From NCBI GenBank assembly GCA_022843175.1, contig JALHOE010000013.1:1-64000 (forward strand): a stretch of DNA of 64,000 bases, read 5' to 3'. Source of the stretch: Deltaproteobacteria bacterium (GTDB taxonomy: Bacteria; Myxococcota_A; Polyangia; Polyangiales; JADJMO01). The notes under the pieces were generated by a model. That model saw only the letters and a list, made by a program, of their open reading frames with translations. It searched no databases and was not told the origin of the DNA. Positions within the stretch are counted from its first letter, which is position 1. Every line of letters begins with the position of its first letter. Shown here in pieces: positions 7,566 through 17,472 of this stretch. The position numbers and the translations under genes are program-made.

Positions 7566-8615
7566 ATGCGCACGCTTCTCCTGCTTCTCCCGCTCACCGT
7601 CGGCTGTGCCGGCGTCACCATTCAACCGGGCCAGCGCGGCCTGTTCTTCGATCCCGCCGCCGGAGGCCTCAAGCGCGAGGTGCTGCAGCCCGGCTATCAC
7701 TCGATGTCCAGCTGCTTCATGAAGAAGTCCTGCCAGTACATCGAGGTGTTCGACGTCAGCTATCAAACGAAGAAGGAGACGGTCTCCACCACGTCGAGCG
7801 AGGGGCTCACCATGAACGTGGACGTCGCGGTCAACTACCGCCCGATCATCGCGGAGCTCTACGAGCTCAACACCGAAATCGGCCAGAACTACTACGTGGA
7901 CATCGTGTCGCCCGAGTTCAAGAGCGCGGCGATGGGGGTCTTCGCGCGCCACTCCCACACCCAGCTCACCAAGCTCAACGAGAAGATCGAGGACGAGATC
8001 GAGGCCGACCTCCGCCGCCGCATCAAGGGCAAGCACGTCGAGATCTCCTCGGTGAACATCGAGAAGGTGCACTACTCGCCGGACATCGCCGCCGCGATCG
8101 AGGCGAAGATCGTCGCCGAGCAGAACGCCGCGAAGAACAAGGCCGCCCTCGAGGCCGAGGCGCTCCGCAAGAAGATGGAGCTCGAGCACGCCTCCGAGCA
8201 GGCCAAGCTCAAAGCGGAGCTCGACGTGAAGGCCAAGAAGACCGAGGCCGAGATCGCCGAGGCGCAGGCCCACATCGACAAGACCAAGGCCGAGACCTCG
8301 GCCTCGGTGCAGATCACCTACGCGAAGGCCGAGGCCGAATCGAAGAAGGTCCTCGCCGACGCCACGGCGAAGGAGAAGAAGGCCGAATACGCCCACGTCA
8401 CGCCGCTCGTGGTGCAGCTGCACGGCTATCAGGCGCTCGGCAAGCTGGGAGGCAGCGGCACGCAGGTCTACCTCGGCGACTGGTCCAAGGTCCCGCAGTT
8501 CCTCTACCCCCACGCCTTCGGCGGCATGCCCGCGCCCATGAAGCCCGCCGCCCAGCCGGTCAACAAGCCGACGAAACTGCCGGCCAACCCGTCCGACGAC
8601 AACCCGTATCTATGA
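7566..8615 (+). CDS. SPFH/prohibitin-family lipoprotein
   Basis: 349 aa with a lipoprotein signal (RTLLLLLPLTVGC, Cys at 14). AAAGGA lies about 8 bases before the ATG. Residues about 18-210 form a Band 7/SPFH domain with prohibitin-like features: an early GQRGLFFDP, a VSTTSSEGLTMNVDVAVNYRP-type strand pair, and an ISSVNIEKVHYSP stretch. Residues 210-300 are a Glu/Ala/Lys-rich coiled coil typical of SPFH oligomerisation, followed by a Pro-rich tail. SPFH proteins usually reach the membrane through an N-terminal helix and form rings that scaffold proteases or lipid domains. Here a lipid anchor replaces the helix, implying a periplasmic rather than a cytoplasmic ring. Confidence 0.88.
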   Translation: MRTLLLLLPLTVGCAGVTIQPGQRGLFFDPAAGGLKREVLQPGYHSMSSCFMKKSCQYIEVFDVSYQTKKETVSTTSSEGLTMNVDVAVNYRPIIAELYELNTEIGQNYYVDIVSPEFKSAAMGVFARHSHTQLTKLNEKIEDEIEADLRRRIKGKHVEISSVNIEKVHYSPDIAAAIEAKIVAEQNAAKNKAALEAEALRKKMELEHASEQAKLKAELDVKAKKTEAEIAEAQAHIDKTKAETSASVQITYAKAEAESKKVLADATAKEKKAEYAHVTPLVVQLHGYQALGKLGGSGTQVYLGDWSKVPQFLYPHAFGGMPAPMKPAAQPVNKPTKLPANPSDDNPYL

Positions 8616-8619
8616 GCCC

Positions 8620-8718
8620 GGAGCCGCGAGCGTCCGCGAGCGGGTTGTCGTGAGGATCGTCAATACCTGACAACCCGCTCCCTCACGGTCGCGGCTCCAG
8701 ATGGTCGCGGCTCCAGAT
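8620..8718. repeat. Convergent-junction repeat (family B, degenerate copy)
   Basis: Two 30-base arms at 8620-8649 and 8669-8698 form an imperfect inverted repeat (GGAGCCGCGA... and ...TCGCGGCTCC, both containing CGGGTTGTC or its complement), with a 19-base loop. A partial repeat of the outer arm follows at 8699-8718. It fills the gap between the converging SPFH and pyrG genes. It is the same family as the two copies at 15308-15466 but with more mismatches. Role inferred: bidirectional terminator. Confidence 0.8.
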
Positions 8719-8740
8719 GGTCGTTCAGACGGTCGCGGCG

Positions 8741-10576
<1,836 letters not shown>

Positions 10577-10611
10577 CTATGGTCCCCGCCCCTCACAGCG
10601 GAGCCAGCGTT

Positions 10612-10875
10612 ATGGATTTCAAGCAGAAGCTCATGCAGGAAGGCATGAAGCTCATGTCGAACCCGAAGGTCATGAAGCTCATGCAGGATGAGCGCGTCAT
10701 GAAGGCGGTCATGGGCGCGATGGCCCTCCCCGCGAAGGTCTCGACGGCCACCGAGCATGTCGGCGAGAAGGTCGCCAAGAGCCTCAACATGGCCACCGCG
10801 CAGGAGGTCAAAGACCTCAAGCGCACCATCCGCAAGCTCGAGGAGCAGCTCGAGTCGATGAAGAAGAACGGCTGA
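10612..10875 (+). CDS. Small helical protein, phasin-like size and composition
   Basis: 87 aa from the ATG at 10612, which has GGAG 8 bases upstream. The N-terminal 40 residues are Met/Lys-rich and repetitive (EGMKLMSNPKVMKLMQDERV), predicted helical. The C-terminal 35 residues are a heptad-like coiled coil (EVKDLKRTIRKLEEQLESMK). No catalytic motif is present. Length and coiled-coil end resemble small phasin or granule-associated proteins, and CHAD proteins are known to bind polyphosphate granules, so with its downstream neighbour it may belong to a storage-granule pair. That function is inference. The downstream gene starts 6 bases after the stop. Confidence 0.75.
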   Translation: MDFKQKLMQEGMKLMSNPKVMKLMQDERVMKAVMGAMALPAKVSTATEHVGEKVAKSLNMATAQEVKDLKRTIRKLEEQLESMKKNG

Positions 10876-10881
10876 GCTGCC

Positions 10882-11700
10882 GTGCCGTTCGCCCTCGCCC
10901 GAGGCGAACGCATCGACGTGGGCGCGCGGCGCCTCGCGCGCGAGGGCACCGAGCTGGTGCTGTCCGCGATGGGCAGCGCCGACGCCGACGTGGGAGTGCA
11001 CGAGGCGAGGCGCACCCTCAAGCGGCTGCGCGCGCTGGTCCGCCTCATCGCTCCGTCGATCGGCGAGCACGCCAAGCAGGCCAACGCGCAGCTGCGCGCA
11101 GCCGCCCGAGATTTCGCCGGCTCGCGCGACGCCGCGGTGATGCTCGCCACGTTCGACAAGATCGCGGGAGACGATGCGAGCGCGCGCGCGTTCCGCAAGC
11201 GGCTGCAGCGGGCGCGCCGCATCGCACCGCGTGACGACGAGGACGCGATCGCGCAGCTCCGCGCCTTCGCCGCGTCGATCGACGAATGGAAGTTCGACGG
11301 CGGGTGGGCGCCCCTCGAGCACGGGGTCCTGCGCACCTACCGCAAGGGGCGGCGCGCGCTCCACGGCGCGCTCGAGGGCGCGACCGAGCTCCACCAGCTC
11401 CGCAAGCGCGGCAAGGATCTGCAGTTCCAGCTGACGCTGCTCCGCGAGGCGTTCCCCCGGGTGATCGCGGGCTACCTCGACGCGTTCCGCGATCTCGGCG
11501 AGCTGCTGGGCGACGAGCACGACCTGTGGGGGCTCGGCGTCGTGCTCGCAAAGAGCAAGGCCGACACCGCCGTCTGGGAGTCGACGATCGCCGAGCGCCG
11601 CGCCGACCTACGCGCCCGGGTGCTGCCGCTGGCCGAGAAGCTCTACTTCGACTCCCCGCGAAGCTGGACAGAGCGGCTGTCGTTCTGGTGGTCGCGATGA
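10882..11700 (+). CDS. CHAD domain protein
   Basis: 272 aa from a GTG 6 bases after the upstream stop. The whole protein reads as a CHAD domain: two four-helix bundles rich in Arg, Lys and conserved His, with the signature VHEARRTLKRLRALVRLI near residue 40 and a second basic helix HQLRKRGKDLQFQL near 175. CHAD domains bind polyphosphate through their basic groove and target granules in several bacteria. The fused CYTH domain found in many relatives is absent. Co-transcription with the small helical protein is likely. The 3' end converges on the FAD oxidase with a 19-bp gap and no repeat. Confidence 0.88.
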   Translation: MPFALARGERIDVGARRLAREGTELVLSAMGSADADVGVHEARRTLKRLRALVRLIAPSIGEHAKQANAQLRAAARDFAGSRDAAVMLATFDKIAGDDASARAFRKRLQRARRIAPRDDEDAIAQLRAFAASIDEWKFDGGWAPLEHGVLRTYRKGRRALHGALEGATELHQLRKRGKDLQFQLTLLREAFPRVIAGYLDAFRDLGELLGDEHDLWGLGVVLAKSKADTAVWESTIAERRADLRARVLPLAEKLYFDSPRSWTERLSFWWSR

Positions 11701-11719
11701 TCGCGCGATAGCTGCCGGC

Positions 11720-13156
11720 TCAGCACGCGCGGTGGCTGACCGGCCCATCCGGCAGGAAGATCTTCCCCGGGTTGAGCAGCCCCTTCGGGTCGAAGGCGTG
11801 CTTGATCCGCTTCTGCAGGGCGATGAGCTCGGGGGATTGCTCGAGCGGGAGATAGGGCGCCTTGAGCACGCCGATGCCGTGCTCGCCGCTCAACGTGCCG
11901 CGGAGCGCGAGGGTCTCGTGGAACGTGCGCTCGATCGCGCGCTCGACCCGCGGCAGATCGTCGTCGTCGTCCCACAGGAAGTTGACGTGGAGGTTGCCGT
12001 CGCCCGCGTGACCGTAGGCGAGCATCCGCACGCGCTCCTCGTCGCGGATGCGGTCGCAGGCGGCGAGCAGCGCCGGCACCTTGGAGCGCGGGACGACGAT
12101 GTCCTCGGAGAGCTTCGCCCGCGCGAGCTTGCGAATCGCCGGCGAGAGCTCGCGACGGGCGGCCCACAGGCGCGCGCGCTGCGCCGAGTCCTGCGCGACG
12201 ACGACGTCGATCGCGCCCGCGGTGGTGCACGCCTCGCCGACGCGCTCGAGCTGCGGGTCGAGATCGCCGGTGCCGTCGACCTCGATCAGCAGGAGCGCGT
12301 GCGCGCGCGCGTCGATCGCGGCGCCGTTGTTGCGAAGCGCGAGGAGCGCGCCGTCGTCGACGAGCTCGAGGCACCGCGGCACGAGACCGGCGGCGACGAT
12401 CCCCGCGACGGCCGCGCCCGCGCGCGCGACGTCGGGGAACAACGCGAGGAGCGTCGCCACCTCGGGCGGCTGTGGGATGAGGCGCAGCGTGAGCTCGGTG
12501 AACACCGCGAGCGTCCCCTCGCTCCCGACCATCGTCGCGACGACGTCGTAGCCGGTGACGCCCTTGACCGTGCGCTTGCCGGCGCGGATGCGCGTGCCGC
12601 CCATGAGGGCGGCCTCGCAGCCGAGGACGTACTCGCGGGTGACGCCGTATTTGAAGGCGCGCGGGCCGCCGGCGTTCTCGGCGACGTTGCCGCCGATCGC
12701 GCAGTAGCCGAGCGAGTTCGGATCGGGCGGGTAGAACAGACCCTCGCGCTCGACGAGCGCTTGGAGCTCGCCGGTGATCATTCCCGGTTCGACGACAATC
12801 AGGAGATCTTCGCGGGAGAGCTCCTTCACGGCCTTCATGCCCTCGCACGCGAGGACGATGCCCCCGGCGACCGGCACCGAGCCACCGGTACGACCACTTC
12901 CGGCGCCGCGTGGTGTGACCGGGACTTCATGCTCCTCGCAAATCCTCAGGCAGGCAGCGATGTCGTCGGCGGTCGCTGCGAGCACGACGCCATCCGGGAT
13001 AGCGGGCAGCGTCTCCGACTCGTCGCGCGAATAACGCGCCATCGCCTCGCGTTGGGAGAGGACCTTCGACCCGCCGAGAGCCCGATCGAGCGCGAGCACC
13101 GCGCGCTCGGCCCGAGCCGTGGCGACGCGGGGAAGATCGGGCTGCAGCGAGATCAT
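11720..13156 (-). CDS. FAD-linked oxidase, GlcD / D-lactate dehydrogenase type
   Basis: 478 aa. An N-terminal FAD-binding PCMH domain (residues about 45-225) carries PRGAGSGRTGGSVP and the YCAIGGNVAENAGG stretch. The C-terminal FAD-oxidase domain carries HAGDGNLHVNFLW and SGEHGIGVLKAPYL, the substrate-carboxylate and metal region, and ends in the typical LLNPGKIF. Relatives oxidise D-lactate, glycolate or other D-2-hydroxy acids in the cytoplasm or at the inner membrane. The glcE and glcF partners are absent nearby, so it is more likely a single-subunit enzyme. A second, more distant member lies at 39083-40456. Confidence 0.9.
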   Translation of the reverse strand: MISLQPDLPRVATARAERAVLALDRALGGSKVLSQREAMARYSRDESETLPAIPDGVVLAATADDIAACLRICEEHEVPVTPRGAGSGRTGGSVPVAGGIVLACEGMKAVKELSREDLLIVVEPGMITGELQALVEREGLFYPPDPNSLGYCAIGGNVAENAGGPRAFKYGVTREYVLGCEAALMGGTRIRAGKRTVKGVTGYDVVATMVGSEGTLAVFTELTLRLIPQPPEVATLLALFPDVARAGAAVAGIVAAGLVPRCLELVDDGALLALRNNGAAIDARAHALLLIEVDGTGDLDPQLERVGEACTTAGAIDVVVAQDSAQRARLWAARRELSPAIRKLARAKLSEDIVVPRSKVPALLAACDRIRDEERVRMLAYGHAGDGNLHVNFLWDDDDDLPRVERAIERTFHETLALRGTLSGEHGIGVLKAPYLPLEQSPELIALQKRIKHAFDPKGLLNPGKIFLPDGPVSHRAC

Positions 13157-13363
13157 GAGAAGGTTTTATAGACGATCGAGCATTCACCGCGTGTGCGTGC
13201 GGAGCCGACATCACCGGGCCGACAAGATGTTGACGGTCGGTCACCCGGACGCCCTCGACGTTGGGCACAGTCGCCCCACGAATGCCCACGCCGGTCGGCG
13301 CATCGCTCTGTTCCGGGGGCCGCGCGCGGTCTTTGCATTGAGCCGGAGTGATACGGTTGCACC

Positions 13364-15307
13364 ATGTCTCGCCTCGTTCAACTGACCGCCGGGAGCGTCT
13401 TCGCGGGTGAATACCGCGTGCTCCGACCACTCGCCGAGGGCGGGATGGGCGCGGTCTATGAGGTCGAGCAGGTCGGCACCGGCGCGCTGCGGGCGCTGAA
13501 GATCATGCACCCGCAGCTCGTGAACGACGAGAAGCTGCGGGCCCGCTTCGTCCAAGAAGCGCGGGTGAGCGCGCTGATCGAGAGCGATCACGTCGTGCAG
13601 GTGGTCGGCGCCGGGGTCGACACGGCAACGGGCATCCCGTGGCTCGCGATGGAGCTCCTCAAGGGCGAGACGCTCGCGATGTTCCTCGCGCGGCGCGGCG
13701 CCCTCGCCCTGTGGGAGCTGCGGGACATTTTTTCGCAGCTGTGCCACGCACTGAGCGCCGCGCACGGGGTTGGCGTGGTCCACCGCGACCTCAAGCCCGA
13801 GAACATCTTCCTCGGCGTCGCGCGCCGCGAGGGCGTGTCGTTCACGGTGAAGGTGCTCGACTTCGGGATCGCCAAGCTGATCGCCGAGGCCAACTACACC
13901 CACACCGCCGCGATCGGGACGCCCCTGTGGATGGCGCCCGAACAGACCGAGGTCGGCGCGTCGGTTCGCCCCGCGACGGACGTGTGGGCGCTCGGACTGC
14001 TCGCGTTCTATTCGATCACGGGCTTCCACTACTGGCGCGTGGCCAACGCCGAGCGGCTGTCGGCGGCGGCGCTGCTCCGCGAGGTCGTGCTCGACGACCT
14101 CGTGCCCGCGAGCGATCGCGCGGCGGAGTATCAGCGCGCAGACCGCATCCCGCCGGGCTTCGACGGCTGGTTCGCGCGCTGCGTGGTCCGCGACATCAAC
14201 AAGCGCTTTCAGTCCGCCAAAGAGGCGCGCGAGGCGCTCGAACAAATCGTCACCATCTCCTCCTCCGGCCCGGTTGGCATCGGTCCGCCGGTGCGCCCCG
14301 CGCTCGTCGTCCACCCCACCCCGTTCAGCGATCGCAGCGCGCCCACCGCCGAGATGGCGGAGACCATGGCCGCCCCGAGCGACATGCCGGTGCGCTCGCC
14401 GGCCGCCACCACGGGGGACTCGCCGGGCACGGGAGAGCCGGTCGCCGAAGACGTCGACCACGTCGTGCCCGTCGCACCGCCGCGCGCCGCGTGGGCGATC
14501 GCGGCGGTGATCGCGATAGGGGCGCTCGTCGGGGGCTTCGCGCTCTTCCGCAAGCCGGGCCCGCCGCCGGTCGTCGCGACGACCCCCTCGGCCACCGCGG
14601 CCCCGCGCCCGGAGAGCAGCTCGTTCCCCGCTGCGAGCCCGCTGCTCAAGACCTGCCCGCCGGGCATGGCGCAGGTGCCAGGCGGCACCTTCTTCATGGG
14701 CAGCAAGAACGACCACGTCACCGTCTCGTCGTTCTGCATCGACGTGCACGAGGTGAAGGTCTCCGACTACGCCGACTGTGTGAAGAAGGGCCACTGCAAC
14801 GAGACCGGTCTCGCCACCGAGGCCAAGTGCAACTGGGGCAGCAAGACGAAGGACAAACACCCGATGAACTGCGTCGATTGGGACCAGGCCTCGGGCTACT
14901 GCCACTCCGTCGCCAAGCGGCTCCCGAGCATGGACGAGTGGGAGTGGGCCGCGCGGAGCGGCGAGGCCGGCACCACATTTCCCTGGGGCGACGATCCGCC
15001 GCACGAGCACATGTGTTGGTCGGGCTCGCTCAAGCGCGCCGCGCTCGGCACCTGCGAGGTCGGCAGCCACCCGAGCGGCTCGAGCAAGAACGCGGTGCAA
15101 GATCTCGCGGGCAACGTCGCCGAGTGGGTCGACGCGGCGTCCGGCTCGCACGACTCGGTGCGCCCGCTGCTCGGCGATCACTGGCTGACCGAGACGCCGT
15201 CGTTCGCCAAGGATCTATCGGGCCGCACCACCGTCGCGACCAAGCTGGTGGCCCGAAAGCTTCACCAGAGCACGATCGGCTTCCGCTGCGCCCTCACGCC
15301 GGACTGA
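13364..15307 (+). CDS. Ser/Thr kinase fused to FGE/sulfatase-modifying-factor domain
   Basis: 647 aa in three parts. Kinase: residues about 15-290, with Lys46, HRDLKPEN (140-147), DFG (166-168) and APEQ. Single transmembrane helix: WAIAAVIAIGALVGGFALF, around residues 380-400. C-terminal domain: about 430-645, opening CPPGMAQVPGGTFFMGS, with VDWDQASGYC, RLPSMDEWEWAARSG and GNVAEWVD, the motifs of the formylglycine-generating-enzyme (FGE-sulfatase, PF03781) family. The topology puts the kinase in the cytoplasm and the FGE-like domain in the periplasm. The paired active-site cysteines of true FGEs are not evident, so it is more likely a binding or sensing module. Such fusions occur in myxobacteria. 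Confidence 0.92.
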   Translation: MSRLVQLTAGSVFAGEYRVLRPLAEGGMGAVYEVEQVGTGALRALKIMHPQLVNDEKLRARFVQEARVSALIESDHVVQVVGAGVDTATGIPWLAMELLKGETLAMFLARRGALALWELRDIFSQLCHALSAAHGVGVVHRDLKPENIFLGVARREGVSFTVKVLDFGIAKLIAEANYTHTAAIGTPLWMAPEQTEVGASVRPATDVWALGLLAFYSITGFHYWRVANAERLSAAALLREVVLDDLVPASDRAAEYQRADRIPPGFDGWFARCVVRDINKRFQSAKEAREALEQIVTISSSGPVGIGPPVRPALVVHPTPFSDRSAPTAEMAETMAAPSDMPVRSPAATTGDSPGTGEPVAEDVDHVVPVAPPRAAWAIAAVIAIGALVGGFALFRKPGPPPVVATTPSATAAPRPESSSFPAASPLLKTCPPGMAQVPGGTFFMGSKNDHVTVSSFCIDVHEVKVSDYADCVKKGHCNETGLATEAKCNWGSKTKDKHPMNCVDWDQASGYCHSVAKRLPSMDEWEWAARSGEAGTTFPWGDDPPHEHMCWSGSLKRAALGTCEVGSHPSGSSKNAVQDLAGNVAEWVDAASGSHDSVRPLLGDHWLTETPSFAKDLSGRTTVATKLVARKLHQSTIGFRCALTPD

Positions 15308-15466
15308 GAGCCGCGACCGTGAGGGAGCGGGTTGTATTCAACGACAACCCGCTCGCTGACGCGCGCGGCTCTGGAACACGCTGACGCGGCGACAAAATGC
15401 GAGAGCCGCGACCGTGAGGGAGCGGGTTGTATTCAACGACAACCCGCTCGCTGACGCGCGCGGCTC
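15308..15466. repeat. Convergent-junction repeat (family B, two identical 64-bp copies)
   Basis: Two identical 64-bp units, 15308-15371 and 15403-15466, form a direct repeat with a 95-bp period. Each is a hairpin of two 28-base arms around ATTCAACG: the first arm starts GAGCCGCGACCGTGAGG, the second ends CTCGCTGACGCGCGCGGCTC. The second arm contains the 17-base core GCTCGCTGACGCGCGCG shared with the family A units elsewhere. The pair fills the gap between the kinase-FGE gene and the propeller lipoprotein gene, starting directly after the kinase stop codon. Perfect identity points to a recent duplication. Role inferred: bidirectional terminator. Confidence 0.9.
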
Positions 15467-15480
15467 CGGGCGAAGAGAAG

Positions 15481-17472
15481 TTACTTCTTCTCTTCCTTCT
15501 TCTCGGTCGGGGGCGCGGCTTCTTTCTTCGCGTCCTTGTCGGCCTTCTCTTTGGCCTTCTTGTCGGCCTCGAGCTTCTCCTGCTCCTTCTTCTTCTTGTA
15601 GCCGGGGGGCTCGGGACCGTCGTCGGCCTTCTTCTTCTTCTTGGCCTTATCGTCGTCCTTCGGCTCGTCGGCCTTCGGCTCGTCCTTCTTCTTCGGCGTG
15701 GCGACCTCGACGACCTTGCTCAGCGTGCTGCGCACGTCGGCGTCGGTGAGCGGATCCTTCGCGGTGGCGCTGATCCACTCCTTGCCCTTGTCGCCGTCGA
15801 TCCGGATGATCGCGGCGCCGATCGCGGCGACCGCGTCCGACAGCTTCATGTTGCCGCTGGAGCTGCCGCGATAGACGTTGATGAACTTCTTGAGGTCTCC
15901 GAGGTGCTCTTTGTCGGCGAGCGCGCCGACGCCCTCGGCGGTGTCCTGCAGGTCGACCTGCGGGAGCGCCGGATCGAGCAGCTGCGCGAGCAGCGGAGTG
16001 GCGGCCTCTTTCTTCTTCATGGCGGCGAGCGCCTTGGCCATCGGGCCGACCGGCGGGGTGCGCGTGCCCTTGAGGAAGTCGGCGTGGCGGGCGAGCATCT
16101 TGATCATCGCCTCGGCGCCGTTGGTGCGCGCGGCGATCGCCTTGCGGGCCGCGTCCTTGATCGCGGGGACCGCGCGCTCGCTGTCGGCGACCTCGAGGAG
16201 CACCGCCGTCGTCGCCTCGTCGGGGACGGCGGCCGCCTGCTCGAGCAGGTAGACCTGCGCGGTGGCGAGGCGGTCGTCCTTGGTGGTGGTCGCGATCTTG
16301 ATCTGCTCGGCCAGGGGCGGGGCGCCGCCGCCGCCGATGACGAGCGTGTCGGCGAACGCGTCGGCCGACATCGCCGGCTTGCCGAGCGAGAACGTCTTGA
16401 CCAGCGCGCCGTCCTTGCCGGCGAGGAGCTTCACGTTGCCGCCCTTGTCGACGACGACGACGCCGTCCTTCGCCGCGTGGGTGGCGATGACGTCGTCCTT
16501 GCCGGTGTGAACCCACTCGAGCTTCGCGTCCTTGGCCGCGAACGCCATGACGAACGGGTAGTAGGCGCCGAAGATCTTGTCGCCCTCGAAGCCCGCCGGG
16601 CCCGTGGCGCGGGGACGCGCGGTGAGCGCGGTGGAGTCGAGCGCGTCGGCCGTGACCTTCTCGTCGTGCTCGGGGCCGACGAGGAGATCGCGACGCGTGA
16701 CGTTGGGGAGCTCCTTCGGCGGAATCGCCAGCGCCGCGCCGCCCTGCTTGGCCTTGAGGAGGTCCTGGTCGAACCGAACCAGGCGGCCCTGACCCGCGAA
16801 CACCGCGCCGCCGTAGGCGAGGACGTGCGTGGTCTCGGTGTCGGTGACGAACGTGGCGAGCTGCGCGCCCGAGCTCGCGTCGAACGCGGTGACGTAGAGG
16901 TTCTTCCACGGCACGAACACGAGGCCCGACGCGACGCCGGGGACCGTGAGCTGCATGTCGGTCGACTTGTCGAACTTGACCGAGCCGTCGGCGCCGAAGA
17001 CGTAGAGCGCGGAGCCCTCGGACGTCTTGACGGTGACGGCGGTGTACGTGCCGTCCGAGCCCGCGCCGATCAGCTTGCCCTTCGGCTTGCTGCTCTTCCA
17101 CTTCTCGGCGCCGGTGCGCGCGTCGAGCGCGAAGATCTCGCCGCCGCCCTGGCCGATGACCAACGGGCCCGCGATCTGCGAACGATGGTCGAGCGGGTGC
17201 TTGTAGCTCCAGGTCTTGCCGCTCGAGAGATCGACGCCGGTGAGCTCCGCGGTGCCGGTGACGGCGACGACGGCGTCGGTGCCAGCGGCGGGCGGCTGCT
17301 TGGCGAGGCGCTCGAGGACCTTCTTCTGGCCCGCGGCGTTGCCCTCGTCGTTGAGCGTCTCCTGCGAGAATGCCTTGCCGCTCACCACGACGAGATCGCC
17401 CGAGGCGCCGCCGCACGCAGCGAGCACCAGCGACAGCGCGGTGACGCACATACCCAAATGGATCTTGTTCAT
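15481..17472 (-). CDS. PQQ-like beta-propeller lipoprotein with Lys-rich tail
   Basis: 663 aa. The ATG at 17472 opens a lipoprotein signal peptide (NKIHLGMCVTALSLVLAAC, Cys at 20) and overlaps the upstream stop as TGATG. Residues about 50-400 show PQQ/quinoprotein-like blades such as GGEIFALDARTGAEKWKSS and VVDKGGNVKLLAGKDG, without evidence of a bound cofactor. Residues 400-560 are helical, HEAT-like, and echo the upstream gene. The last 90 residues are almost entirely Lys, Asp, Glu, Pro and Ala. A structural or assembly role at the outer membrane, like BamB, is possible but not shown. It is probably translated in fixed ratio with its upstream partner. Confidence 0.85.
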   Translation of the reverse strand: MNKIHLGMCVTALSLVLAACGGASGDLVVVSGKAFSQETLNDEGNAAGQKKVLERLAKQPPAAGTDAVVAVTGTAELTGVDLSSGKTWSYKHPLDHRSQIAGPLVIGQGGGEIFALDARTGAEKWKSSKPKGKLIGAGSDGTYTAVTVKTSEGSALYVFGADGSVKFDKSTDMQLTVPGVASGLVFVPWKNLYVTAFDASSGAQLATFVTDTETTHVLAYGGAVFAGQGRLVRFDQDLLKAKQGGAALAIPPKELPNVTRRDLLVGPEHDEKVTADALDSTALTARPRATGPAGFEGDKIFGAYYPFVMAFAAKDAKLEWVHTGKDDVIATHAAKDGVVVVDKGGNVKLLAGKDGALVKTFSLGKPAMSADAFADTLVIGGGGAPPLAEQIKIATTTKDDRLATAQVYLLEQAAAVPDEATTAVLLEVADSERAVPAIKDAARKAIAARTNGAEAMIKMLARHADFLKGTRTPPVGPMAKALAAMKKKEAATPLLAQLLDPALPQVDLQDTAEGVGALADKEHLGDLKKFINVYRGSSSGNMKLSDAVAAIGAAIIRIDGDKGKEWISATAKDPLTDADVRSTLSKVVEVATPKKKDEPKADEPKDDDKAKKKKKADDGPEPPGYKKKKEQEKLEADKKAKEKADKDAKKEAAPPTEKKEEKK

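Noticed and set aside
13157-13200. TATAAA-like -10 box just before the GlcD-type gene on the minus strand
   Set aside because: It lies only about 9-14 bases before the ATG, and no -35 match is at the right distance.
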